DNA of 64,000 nt. It comes from Asticcacaulis sp. EMRT-3. Lineage in GTDB: Bacteria; Pseudomonadota; Alphaproteobacteria; Caulobacterales; Caulobacteraceae. Shown here one piece after another: positions 56,065-64,000 of this stretch. The notes beneath the pieces were generated by a model. The model did not search any database. It was not told where the DNA came from and saw only the letters and a list, made by a program, of their open reading frames with translations. The translations under genes were made by a program, and so were the position numbers. Positions within the stretch are counted from its first letter, which is position 1. The number at the start of each line of letters is the position of its first letter. The stretch spans positions 1,666,501 to 1,730,500 of the forward strand of contig NZ_JASERT010000001.1 in assembly GCF_030027245.1 (NCBI RefSeq). The letters run 5' to 3'.

Positions 56065-57539
56065 TTGCTTTCTATGATGGATTTCAAGTGGTTAATGGCT
56101 TCGGCACGCGGCAAATTAACCTGTCCGGGCCGCCCTTCTCGCCAGGCCTTATTGTCACTAATTTGCAACGCTAAATCCCGGCCCAAATCGAGGTCTTTTA
56201 TGGTAACGCTACCAGATTTCAGCTCGTCCTCACCGATCATAGCGACAGCCGGCGACAGCCGGCGATCGGCGTATTTCATCTGCGCCTTCATGCCGGAGCG
56301 GCCAAGATAGACTTCGGCGGGAATACCGGCGGCGCGGATTTCGGCGGCCAGCTTGAAATATTCGCCCATATCGGCTTCGGAGAAGTTGATGATGACCACG
56401 GGGCCGCGCAGTTTTTCGGCCTTGTGGTCGGTCAGCGCCAAAGCCGCCGCCAGACGCGACACGCCGAACGAAAAGCCGGTGGCCGGCACGGACTGGCCGG
56501 TGAAGCGCGCCACCAGATCATCATAACGCCCGCCGCCGCCCACCGAACCGAAGGCGACCGGCTGGCCTTTTTCATCGCGCGTTTCGAGCAGAAGTTCGGC
56601 CTCAAACACAGGCCCTGTATAATATTCAAGCCCGCGCACAATGCCGGGATCAAAGACAGCCGCGTCTTCGGCCACGCCCATCGCGGCCAGCGCCGTATGG
56701 ATACGGCCCAGATCCTCAACTCCCGCCTGCCCTTCCGGCGAGGCCGACAAGACATTGGCCAGACGCGCCAGCACACCTTCGCGGCTGTCGGCGCCGCCGG
56801 CCAGCACAAAATCGAGCACCGGCTGAATGGCGGCTTCGGGCAGGTTGGCACCCTTGGTATAGTCGCCGCTGTCATCCTTGCGACCCGCGCCCAGCAACAG
56901 CGCCACGCCTTCAGGGCCGAAGCGATCCATCTTGTCGATGGCGCGCAAAACGCCCAGTTGCTGGCCCGGATCGCTCACGCCCAGACTGGTCAGCAGACCA
57001 TTGAGCAGTTTGCGGTTATTGACGCGCAGGCGCACCGGCACATCCAGCGCCTTGAACCCGGCCACGGCCAGGGCGATCATTTCGGCGTCGGCCTCAGGGC
57101 GGTCGGAGCCGACAATATCGGCGTCGCACTGCATGAATTCACGCAAACGCCCCGGCCCCGGCTTTTCATTGCGAAAGACGGAGCCGTAAGCATAGCGGCG
57201 AAACGGCTTGGGCAGGGTTTCCCAGTTTTGCGCCGCAAAGCGCGCCAGCGGTGCCGTCAGGTCATAACGCAGGGCCATCCACTGCTCGTCATCGTCCTGA
57301 AGCGCGAACACGCCGACATTGGGCCGGTCGGAATCGGGCAGAAATTTGCCCAGCGCATCGGCATATTCAAAAGCCGGGGTTTGCAGGGCCTCGAAGCCGA
57401 AGTCTTCATAGACTTTCGACACGGTGCTGATCAGCCGGCGCTCGATGGCGATCTGCTGGCTGCGCTTGTCGGCAAAGCCACGCGGGCTGCGCGCTTCGGG
57501 GCGGAAGGTATCGGGGGCGGGGGGGACATTTTCGCTCAT
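56061..57539 (-). CDS. hisS: Histidyl-tRNA synthetase
   Basis: A class II synthetase of 492 residues that charges tRNA-His. Motif 1 region FEALQTPAFEYADALGKFL, motif 2 FRRYAYGSVFRNEKPGPGRLREF with the catalytic Arg, the histidine loop GLEYYTGPVFEA and motif 3 GGGGRYDDLVARFTG ending in ATGFSFGVSRLAAAL are all intact, followed by the anticodon-binding domain (EVYLGRSGMKAQMKYADRRL). Its stop codon lies within a LacI-type palindrome. It is a single gene; the small gene upstream is divergent. Confidence 0.97.
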   Translation of the reverse strand: MSENVPPAPDTFRPEARSPRGFADKRSQQIAIERRLISTVSKVYEDFGFEALQTPAFEYADALGKFLPDSDRPNVGVFALQDDDEQWMALRYDLTAPLARFAAQNWETLPKPFRRYAYGSVFRNEKPGPGRLREFMQCDADIVGSDRPEADAEMIALAVAGFKALDVPVRLRVNNRKLLNGLLTSLGVSDPGQQLGVLRAIDKMDRFGPEGVALLLGAGRKDDSGDYTKGANLPEAAIQPVLDFVLAGGADSREGVLARLANVLSASPEGQAGVEDLGRIHTALAAMGVAEDAAVFDPGIVRGLEYYTGPVFEAELLLETRDEKGQPVAFGSVGGGGRYDDLVARFTGQSVPATGFSFGVSRLAAALALTDHKAEKLRGPVVIINFSEADMGEYFKLAAEIRAAGIPAEVYLGRSGMKAQMKYADRRLSPAVAMIGEDELKSGSVTIKDLDLGRDLALQISDNKAWREGRPGQVNLPRAEAINHLKSIIESN

Positions 57540-57720
57540 GTGCGGCGATTAAACCAAGGCGGCGCGGCTTACAAGCCTCGTGTGGATAACGACGCCCGTC
57601 GCTACATATATCATGGCGCAATCCCTTTTTCTGACGAGTGTGTCAAAATAATGCGCGAACACTCTGTTAATTGTGGCAAAACGGTGTTATCATCAAGCTC
57701 CCTGATGAGGAGGATAAACT

Positions 57721-57894
57721 ATGAGCAAGCATTCTCATGCCGCGGAAAATTTTTCGCATTTTGTTGTGGCCATCGTCATCGTGGCCCTGGCTGCGGCTGT
57801 TATTGTCTGGGTTGCCACCAATTTCCATTCGGATCAGTGCCCCGCCGGTATTCCCTGCCACCCAGGCGGCCAGCCGACCCAGGTGCATTACTGA
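57721..57894 (+). CDS. 57-residue single-span membrane protein
   Basis: A small gene with GGAGGA seven bases before its ATG. The product begins MSKHSHAAENFSH, has one membrane helix (FVVAIVIVALAAAVIVWVAT) and a periplasmic tail with two Cys and several His and Pro (FHSDQCPAGIPCHPGGQP), suggesting a disulfide or metal site. It is divergent from hisS, with promoter space of about 180 bases. Function unknown. Confidence 0.7.
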   Translation: MSKHSHAAENFSHFVVAIVIVALAAAVIVWVATNFHSDQCPAGIPCHPGGQPTQVHY

Positions 57895-58067
57895 CGCCTG
57901 AAGTCCTGACACCACAAAGCCAGACCTGAACTATCCGGTCAGGCCGATAAGGGATGGGCTATTTTTCCTCTGGCCGCCTGTTTTACGGGCTGTATACGCG
58001 GGCGTTAACCCATTCCCGCCGAAAATCTGCACAATACGCTCCGATTCGTCAGCAAGGAGCGCAGGCT

Positions 58068-58622
58068 ATGGATTGTTCGGTTGTCGTGGCCCTGGTGTTG
58101 AGCGCAACCGCGCCCGTTCACGCGATGCCAGCTTCGCCCGGTTGCTCGGCGGTGATGGTGCGCGTGGCCGATGCGCCTGCGCCGCCCGCCAGTGCAGCCC
58201 CCCCTGCGGCGACCAGCAAAATATCGCACGAGCCCTTTTACGGCGGCCTCGTCAATGACGCCCGCCAGTTGCGCGCCGAAACCAAGAGCTTCAATCTCAA
58301 GCCCAGCCTGACCTTGCTGAAAAGCGAGCGTTTTACGGTCTATGCCAAGGCCATCCGCAACCTGTCGGCGGGTGATCTGAAGGGCCATAACGACCTGAAG
58401 ATGCGCGGCACCGACAATGACCTGAAATGTATCATGCTGGGCGTTTCGCGCGACCTGATCAACAAGATCAATGACATCGAAGCCGCCAAAACGGATGCCG
58501 CGCTTGGTCAGGCCCTGACCAATATGGATCTGTTGCTGCGCGACAATATCGCCGTCATCGTCACGCCCGAAACCGTCGCTTCCGGCCTCGACTGCGTGGC
58601 CGAGTTTGGCAAGGACGCTTAG
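58068..58622 (+). CDS. Secreted hypothetical protein
   Basis: A 184-residue protein starting at an ATG preceded by AAGGAG. The signal peptide is MDCSVVVALVLSATAPVHA, then an Ala/Pro-rich spacer (ADAPAPPASAAPPAATS) and a helical-looking domain (ARQLRAETKSFNLKPSLTLL, AIRNLSAGDLKGHNDLKMRG, DLINKINDIEAAKTDAALGQ). Two Cys remain in the mature form (DLKCIML and LDCVAEF). No family recognised. The open frame extends to 57954 without coding character. It is followed by two repeat elements. Confidence 0.7.
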   Translation: MDCSVVVALVLSATAPVHAMPASPGCSAVMVRVADAPAPPASAAPPAATSKISHEPFYGGLVNDARQLRAETKSFNLKPSLTLLKSERFTVYAKAIRNLSAGDLKGHNDLKMRGTDNDLKCIMLGVSRDLINKINDIEAAKTDAALGQALTNMDLLLRDNIAVIVTPETVASGLDCVAEFGKDA

Positions 58623-58703
58623 ACAAGCCGGGTTTTGGGCCACGAAAGGCACGAAAACACGAAAAGTATTGAGCCTGATGGCAAAGGTTTGTGGTGCCCG
58701 ACC

Positions 58704-58853
58704 TTCCCTTCTCCCCTTAAAAAGGGGAGACGGTGGCCTGAGTGTAACGAGGGCCGGATGAGGGGCTTGGCAGGTACACCAAGACTGCCCCTCACCCGGT
58801 CCCCTTCGCTGCGCTTGGCTCCCGTCCTCTCCCCACAAGTGGGGAGAGGGGGA
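58704..58853 (+). repeat. Second type of large palindromic intergenic repeat
   Basis: A 150-bp element starting CTTCCCTTCTCCCC with a small hairpin (CTCCCCTTAAAAAGGGGAG), an inner pair TGAGGGGC and GCCCCTCA, and a closing hairpin CTCTCCCCACAAGTGGGGAGAG. The architecture parallels R1/R2 but the sequence differs. It lies between the 58068 gene and copy D of the 117-bp repeat. Confidence 0.75.
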
Positions 58854-58864
58854 CGAAAGCGATT

Positions 58865-58981
58865 CTAGAGCGGTTTGCATTCTGATTGAATCGTTGAAAG
58901 GAATGCAACCCGCTCTACATTTTACGTTTTCCCGCATCTCGCATTCAATTTGTAAGTCAAATTAAACGCTCGTTGCTTTAG
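58865..58981 (+). repeat. 117-bp dispersed repeat, copy D
   Basis: Same orientation as copies A and C. It starts CTAGAGC and ends GCTTTAG, so its right end has one changed base. The stem has one mismatch. It lies between the 58068 gene and the convergent DsbD-like gene, as copy B does between two convergent genes. Confidence 0.88.
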
Positions 58982-59037
58982 ATAAAATCACCCCACTCCA
59001 GACTTTAGCTATTTTCGTATTTTTTGTGGCCAATTCC

Positions 59038-61158
59038 CTACGTCGCACCGTCCTCGATCACCCGTACCACATCCGGCGTGTGCAGGATTTGCGGCAGCAC
59101 GACCGGCGCGGCCTGATGCGCACCGTAATAGACATAGAGTGGCACGCCGGATCGGCCATACAGGCTTAAATAGTGCGAGATTTCGGCGTCCTGATTGGTC
59201 CAGTCACCGACCATATAGACCGTGCCCGTATCCTTCAGCGCCTTTTGAAACGCGGGCGTTGACAGAACCAGCCGTTCATTGACCTTGCACGTCACGCACC
59301 AGGCCGCCGTCAGATCGACCAGCACCGGCTTGCCCTGACTGCGCAGGGCGGCCAGAGTCCCCACATCAAAATTCTGATGTGCCAGAAGACCCGTCGGCAC
59401 GGCGTCCGGCTTGTCAGCACGCGGCAGGCTGGCGGCAAACAGGCCGAGCACGATCCCCGCCACCAGCACCACCGGCCTGACCCAGGACGGCAGATGCAGG
59501 CGCAAAACGGCAATGATCACCAGCGCCATCGCCAGACCGAGCAGCACCAGCCCGCCGATCTCGACCTGCTGGGCGAAGACCCAGACCAGCCACAGAGCGG
59601 CCAGATACATCAGCACCGACAGGCCGTGCTTGAGGCGATCCATCCATTTTCCGGGCCGTGGCAGGGCTTTCGCCACGCCCGGCACATAGGCGATCAGGAA
59701 GGTCAGCGCTACGAAAGGCAGGGCGAAACCCACCCCCAGAGCCACGAAGATGGCCAGGGCGACCAGCCCGCCCTGCGCCAGCGCCACGCCGATGGCTGTG
59801 GCCATGAAGGGCGCGGTGCAGGGTGCTGCCACCACCACGGCCAGTACACCGGTCAGGAAGGCCGACAGGCGCGGGCGGTTCTGTGTGTTCAGGCCCGCGC
59901 CGCCCAAACTGCCACCGAGATTCCCGGCCAAACCCTGTAACGAACTGCCGATCTCAAACAGACCCGACATATTGAGCGCCACCAGCAACATGATCAGGCT
60001 CAGGGCGGCGGTGACATAGGGCGACTGCAATTGAAAGCCCCAGCCCAGCGAAGCCCCCAAGGCGCGTGCACCGATCAGTATGCCCGCCAGCGCCACGAAG
60101 CTCAACACCGCCCCCGCGCCATAGACCAGCGCCTCAGAGCGCGCCAGCCGCGTATCGTGATGCGCCCGCGACAGGCTGAGCAGCTTCATCGACAAAACGG
60201 GAAAAACGCACGGCATCAGATTGAGAATCAGCCCGCCGGTAAAGGCCGCCAGCATGGCCAGCAACACACCGGTCAGCGAGGCGGCGGGGGCGGTGGCCAC
60301 CGGCGCGCCCAGGCCGTGCATTCCCGGCAGCAGCGGGCCGCGTTGCAGACTGACGGTATAGGCCGTGCCATCGGCGAATTTCAGCACGCCGCTCAGATCG
60401 CCCGGCGGCAGATCAGGCCCCGCCGCCTTGACGCGCAGGGCAAAGCCATCGCCGCCGACATCGGGCGTCTGGGCATCGGGCGCGCTGACCACACCCGACT
60501 GCAAAGGGAAGAAATAAGCGCCGCGCGGATCATCGAAATGCGGATCGTAGCGGTCGGTGAAGCCCAGTTCGACCGTGCCATTTTGAAGAGCGATGCGTCC
60601 CGGCTGAGCGGCGGTTTGCGGCAGGCGTTTTTGTGCATCGACCAGCGCCCCGGCATCCGGCCCCGGCGAAATCGCTCCCACCTTGAGATCGAGCGCCACA
60701 TCGAGGCTTTCCGGCACACAGACATCCGAACAGACGAGAAAATCGATATGGGCCTTGAGCGGCAGGGTATCGCCGCTCTTGAGCTGTGAGGCATTATGGA
60801 CGTGCATCAAAAGCGTGGTCTGGCCTTCATAACCGTAAGACATCAGACCGAAGGCGGGCAGTTTTTCCGGCGTCGGCCACTGGATGGCGTCCACCGTCAC
60901 CCCGTCGGGCAGGTTCCAGTGAAAGGTGGGGGCCAGTCCGGTATCGCCCGGATTGATCCAGTAGGTGTGCCAGCCCCTGGCGGCGGTGTAATCGAGGCCG
61001 ATGGTCACTTCGCCATCCTGCGGCACCGTGGCCGAGGCGGCGATCAGGCGGGCCTTGATATGGGCCGACTGGCCATCCGCCGCCTGCGCCGGCAAGGCCG
61101 ATACCAGCAAAAGCGCGAAAAACGTCAGAAGAACTTTAAAACCCGCCGCGATCCGCAC
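59038..61158 (-). CDS. DsbD/ScsB-like protein-disulfide reductase
   Basis: A 706-residue membrane reductase that moves electrons from the cytoplasm to periplasmic thiols. A signal peptide covers about residues 1-26; the periplasmic N-terminal domain contains DFLVCSDVCVPESLDVALDL with a Cys pair; about eight membrane helices carry the redox Cys in NLMPCVFPVLSMK and VAAPCTAPFMA; the C-terminal thioredoxin-like domain has AAWCVTCKVNE (CxxC). The domain order fits the long ScsB/DsbD type. It starts at a GTG preceded by GAGG, 91 bases downstream of ptsP. Confidence 0.92.
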   Translation of the reverse strand: MRIAAGFKVLLTFFALLLVSALPAQAADGQSAHIKARLIAASATVPQDGEVTIGLDYTAARGWHTYWINPGDTGLAPTFHWNLPDGVTVDAIQWPTPEKLPAFGLMSYGYEGQTTLLMHVHNASQLKSGDTLPLKAHIDFLVCSDVCVPESLDVALDLKVGAISPGPDAGALVDAQKRLPQTAAQPGRIALQNGTVELGFTDRYDPHFDDPRGAYFFPLQSGVVSAPDAQTPDVGGDGFALRVKAAGPDLPPGDLSGVLKFADGTAYTVSLQRGPLLPGMHGLGAPVATAPAASLTGVLLAMLAAFTGGLILNLMPCVFPVLSMKLLSLSRAHHDTRLARSEALVYGAGAVLSFVALAGILIGARALGASLGWGFQLQSPYVTAALSLIMLLVALNMSGLFEIGSSLQGLAGNLGGSLGGAGLNTQNRPRLSAFLTGVLAVVVAAPCTAPFMATAIGVALAQGGLVALAIFVALGVGFALPFVALTFLIAYVPGVAKALPRPGKWMDRLKHGLSVLMYLAALWLVWVFAQQVEIGGLVLLGLAMALVIIAVLRLHLPSWVRPVVLVAGIVLGLFAASLPRADKPDAVPTGLLAHQNFDVGTLAALRSQGKPVLVDLTAAWCVTCKVNERLVLSTPAFQKALKDTGTVYMVGDWTNQDAEISHYLSLYGRSGVPLYVYYGAHQAAPVVLPQILHTPDVVRVIEDGAT

Positions 61159-61249
61159 ACGTCACCTCATCATTGCCTGTGGCTCTATACGAACCCAAGC
61201 GGCATTTGGTGACAAGTTATTTCGCGTATTTGTTTTTTGGCGCGCGACC

Positions 61250-63556
61250 CTACAGATCGAGATCGAGCTTGCGCGCTAAACTGAGAATCTCATTGCGCAG
61301 GCTGCCATTGGATGAACTCATCAGCTTTTCAATCGACTTGCGGGCATTGTCGCGGTCGAGGCCCAGAATCATGCGCTTGACCTGGCCGAGGCCTGCTGGC
61401 GGCATGGACAGGCGGTTGAAACCGAGCGCGATCAACACAAAGGCTTCGAGCGGGCGTCCGGCGATTTCACCGCACACCGATACCGGCGTGCCCGATTCCT
61501 CCGCCGCCTTCTGGATGGCCGACAGGGCGCGCAGCATCGGCGGCGACAGAGGATTGTAGCGGTCGGTCATCTTGGGATTGGTGCGATCCGCCGCAAACAG
61601 ATACTGGGTCAGGTCATTGGTGCCAACCGAAGCGAAATCGACCAGCGGCAACAAAGCATCGAGATGGAACAAAAGCGACGGGCATTCGATCATGGCCCCG
61701 ACGCGCAGCAGACCCGGCAGGGGACGCCCGCGCCTTTTGGCCCAGGCCATTTCAATATCGACCATTTCGCGCGCCTGACGGAACTCGTCGATCGAGGCCA
61801 CCATCGGGAACATGATGCGCAGTTCGCGGCCCGCCGCCGCCGTGATCAGGGCGCGCAACTGCATGCGCAGCAGGGCCGGACGATCCAGACCCATGCGGAT
61901 GGCGCGCCAGCCAAGCGCCGGGTTTTCCTCGCGCTCCATCTCCATATAGGGCAGGATTTTATCGCCGCCCAGATCGAGCGTGCGGAAGGTGACCGGACGT
62001 TCGCCCGCCCCGTCCATGATGCGTTTGTAAAGTTCGGTCTGGCGGTTGAGGCGCGGCAGGTCGTCCGACACCATGAACTGGAATTCGGTGCGGAACAGGC
62101 CGATGCCTTCCGCTCCCGTCTCGTTCATGATCTCGATGTCGAATTCCAGACCGGCATTCATCAGCAGGGTGATGCGCTGGCCGTCCTTGGTGATGGCGGC
62201 CTGATCCTTGATCTTGACGAATTCGGCGCGGCGCTGGGCGCGCACATCCATGCGGGCCGCCGTCGCGTCGATGATGTCAGGACGCGGGCGCAGATAAGCT
62301 TCGCCGGTTTCGCCATCGACAATGACCGTATCGCCCTGGGATACGCGGTCGCGCAGATTTTGCAGCCGCCCGACACACGGAATTTGCAGGGCGCGCGCCA
62401 CGATGGCAGCATGGTTGGAGGCCGAGCCTTCTTCGAGCAATATGCCCTTCAGCCGCTCGCGGTCATATTCCAAAAGATCGGCAGGGCCTAAGTCACGCGC
62501 CACCAGAATGGCGTTGTCCGGGATGGAACGCCGCGCCGTATTCTTGCCCGCCAGCACGCGCAGCAGGCGGTTGGCCAGGTCTTCGAGATCGTGCAGGCGT
62601 TCGCGCATATAGGCGTCGCGCGCATTGTTGAGACGGGCGCGCTGTTCGTTACGCACGCGCTCGACGGCGGCTTCGGCGGTCAGACCGTTGCGCACCGCCT
62701 CAACCAGATTGCGCGTCCAGCCGCGGTCATGGGCGAACATGCGGTAGGTTTCCAGCACATCGAAGGTGGGCCCGGCCAGGCCATGCTGGCCCTCGAACAT
62801 CTGGTCGATCTGCTCACGCAGCTTGTCAATGGCGCCGAGCAGACGCACCTCTTCGGCGGCGGCGTCGTCACTGAGCAGGTGTTCGGGTGTGACCGGCACC
62901 TCATGCAGCACCACGACGCCGAGCGTCAGGCCGTCGGCGAAGACCGAGCCTTTCAGCCGCTCCGAGCCGGTGGGTGCCAGCTCGATGTCCTTCAGTTCCT
63001 CAAGGCCGACCAGTTCGCCCGCCGTGACGATTTCGGCCAGCACCATAGCGATGATCTGGAGGTCTTCGACCTCCTCGTCCTCGTATTTGCGCGCCGCCAT
63101 ATTCTGCACGACCAGCACGCCGATGGTGCGGCCGCCGCGCAACAATGGCACGCCGAGGAAGGATTTAAACGGGTCTTCGCCGGTTTCAGGCCGATAAGAA
63201 AAGCTGGGATGGCTGGGCGCGTCCATCAGATTGAGCGGCTGGCCCAGCCGCGCCACCTCGCCGACCAGACCTTCGGACAGCCGCATCCGCGTCTTGTGGA
63301 CGGCGTCGGCATTCAGACCTTCGGTGGCGAACAGTTCCAGTTCTTCGGAGGTGCGGCGCAGGTAGATCGAGCAGACCTCGGCCACCATAGACGAGGCGAT
63401 GATGCGCACCACCGTATCGAGGCGGGCCTGAGCCGACTGGCCCTCCTCCATCGTCTCGCGGATCTGGCGCAGCAGGCCGCGCTGGCCGCGAACGGCGAAA
63501 CCGAACGGTTTCGTGCCTGTCGGAGTTTGTCCCGTCACCGAGCCTGCCTTGACCAA
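61250..63556 (-). CDS. ptsP: Phosphoenolpyruvate-protein phosphotransferase PtsP (EI-Ntr)
   Basis: The first enzyme of the nitrogen-related PTS. The 768-residue protein has an N-terminal GAF domain (about residues 45-185, IASSMVAEVCSIYLRRTSEE), an EI N-terminal region (SVFADGLTLGVVVLHEVPVT), the phosphorylated His in GSASNHAAIVARALQIPCVG, and the PEP-binding C-terminal barrel with GIGLFRTEFQFM, FRTLDLGGDKILPYM and VCGEIAGRPLEAF. The start appears to be TTG at 63556 with GGGG upstream. It follows lysC, an order seen in many alphaproteobacteria, and probably signals nitrogen state through NPr and EIIA-Ntr. Confidence 0.96.
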   Translation of the reverse strand: MVKAGSVTGQTPTGTKPFGFAVRGQRGLLRQIRETMEEGQSAQARLDTVVRIIASSMVAEVCSIYLRRTSEELELFATEGLNADAVHKTRMRLSEGLVGEVARLGQPLNLMDAPSHPSFSYRPETGEDPFKSFLGVPLLRGGRTIGVLVVQNMAARKYEDEEVEDLQIIAMVLAEIVTAGELVGLEELKDIELAPTGSERLKGSVFADGLTLGVVVLHEVPVTPEHLLSDDAAAEEVRLLGAIDKLREQIDQMFEGQHGLAGPTFDVLETYRMFAHDRGWTRNLVEAVRNGLTAEAAVERVRNEQRARLNNARDAYMRERLHDLEDLANRLLRVLAGKNTARRSIPDNAILVARDLGPADLLEYDRERLKGILLEEGSASNHAAIVARALQIPCVGRLQNLRDRVSQGDTVIVDGETGEAYLRPRPDIIDATAARMDVRAQRRAEFVKIKDQAAITKDGQRITLLMNAGLEFDIEIMNETGAEGIGLFRTEFQFMVSDDLPRLNRQTELYKRIMDGAGERPVTFRTLDLGGDKILPYMEMEREENPALGWRAIRMGLDRPALLRMQLRALITAAAGRELRIMFPMVASIDEFRQAREMVDIEMAWAKRRGRPLPGLLRVGAMIECPSLLFHLDALLPLVDFASVGTNDLTQYLFAADRTNPKMTDRYNPLSPPMLRALSAIQKAAEESGTPVSVCGEIAGRPLEAFVLIALGFNRLSMPPAGLGQVKRMILGLDRDNARKSIEKLMSSSNGSLRNEILSLARKLDLDL

Positions 63557-63775
63557 TGGTTTCCCCCTTTTTCGCCCTCGCCCTGCTTGAGAGGACGCGC
63601 GCGCCGCTTAGAGTGTGTTGCTTTGACGCCGGTGTCTAGTCGCAAGGCACGGGCTTATGCAAGTCACGATGGGGTTATTATCACAAGCCATTAACAGTCT
63701 GAAACGATCCGCGAGCCTCAGCCGATTGTCTCGACAAAGCCGATCTCACACGCCGCCCCAGATTAACGACTGGTT

Positions 63776-64000
63776 TTAAACGCCGATCTTGTCCAGCCCA
63801 TAGGCGGCATGAAGGGCGCGCACGGCCAGTTCGGTATAGGCTTCGTCGATCAGAACGGAAATCTTGATCTCCGAGGTCGAGATGACCTGGATATTGATGC
63901 CCTTTTCCGACAGCGAGCGGAACATGGTTTCGGCCACACCGGCATGTGAACGCATACCGACGCCGACGATTGAGATTTTCGACACCGACGCATCGAGGCG
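63776..64000 (-). CDS. lysC: Aspartate kinase, C-terminal part
   Basis: The last 74 residues of an aspartokinase; the gene continues past the right edge. The second ACT domain is recognisable: [60 protein letters not shown]. This domain binds lysine or threonine for feedback control of aspartate-family amino acid synthesis. It lies 219 bases upstream of ptsP, a conserved pairing. The gap holds no clear terminator. Confidence 0.93.
   Translation of the reverse strand, partial: RLDASVSKISIVGVGMRSHAGVAETMFRSLSEKGINIQVISTSEIKISVLIDEAYTELAVRALHAAYGLDKIGV

Overview
The window looks like a chromosomal segment of a stalked or related alphaproteobacterium of the Caulobacteraceae. This is inferred from a Caulobacter-style division block (recN, bamD, lpxC, ftsZ, ftsA, ftsQ), a complete tol-pal block, a CIRCE element before groESL, promoters of the Caulobacter TTGAC/GCTANAWC type, CtrA-type TTAA-N7-TTAA boxes and clustered GANTC sites. 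Asticcacaulis or a near relative is possible, but no marker in the window fixes the genus. Most genes are GC-rich. A few short stretches (about 1.9-2.6 kb, 42.9-44.4 kb, 48.4-48.9 kb, 50.6-50.8 kb) are visibly AT-rich.

Layout. 0-9 kb (minus strand): a possible ligA start, recN, an intruding sulfotransferase gene, bamD, lpxC, ftsZ, ftsA, ftsQ. 9.3-19 kb (minus strand): ftsH, tilS, cpoB, pal, tolB, tolA, tolR, tolQ, ybgC, so two envelope and division blocks are joined. 19-26 kb: two small membrane proteins, a secreted carboxylesterase with a fructokinase, a sugar MFS transporter and pyruvate kinase. 26-33 kb: a divergent sugar-oxidation cluster (Gfo/Idh/MocA dehydrogenase facing an operon of sugar transporter, lactonase, IclR regulator, two-gene UxaA-type dehydratase and SDR dehydrogenase). 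32.8-40.5 kb: an orphan ABC ATPase, otsA-otsB, a GH15 enzyme and a tandem pair of unknown paralogues, one broken. 40.7-42.9 kb: groES-groEL. 42.9-45.6 kb: an accessory patch with an uncharacterised two-gene module, a brnA remnant, palindromic repeats and a DUF559 endonuclease gene. 45.7-64 kb: Kef-type antiporter, two cyclophilin lipoproteins, prephenate dehydrogenase, EF-hand proteins, a TetR regulator with three operators, M13 peptidase, a probable small RNA, hisS, a DsbD-like reductase, ptsP and the end of lysC.

Repeats stand out. A 117-bp element with CTAGAGC/GCTCTAG ends occurs four times at exactly the same length. A different palindromic family with TATACCTCCCC/GGGGAGGTATA ends surrounds the DUF559 gene. 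The 3' end of tolB has been copied downstream as 80-bp tandem units. The best candidates for undescribed biology are the DUF559-associated repeats, the two-gene module at 42.9-44.3 kb, the 117-bp element, and the structured RNA at about 55.8-55.9 kb.
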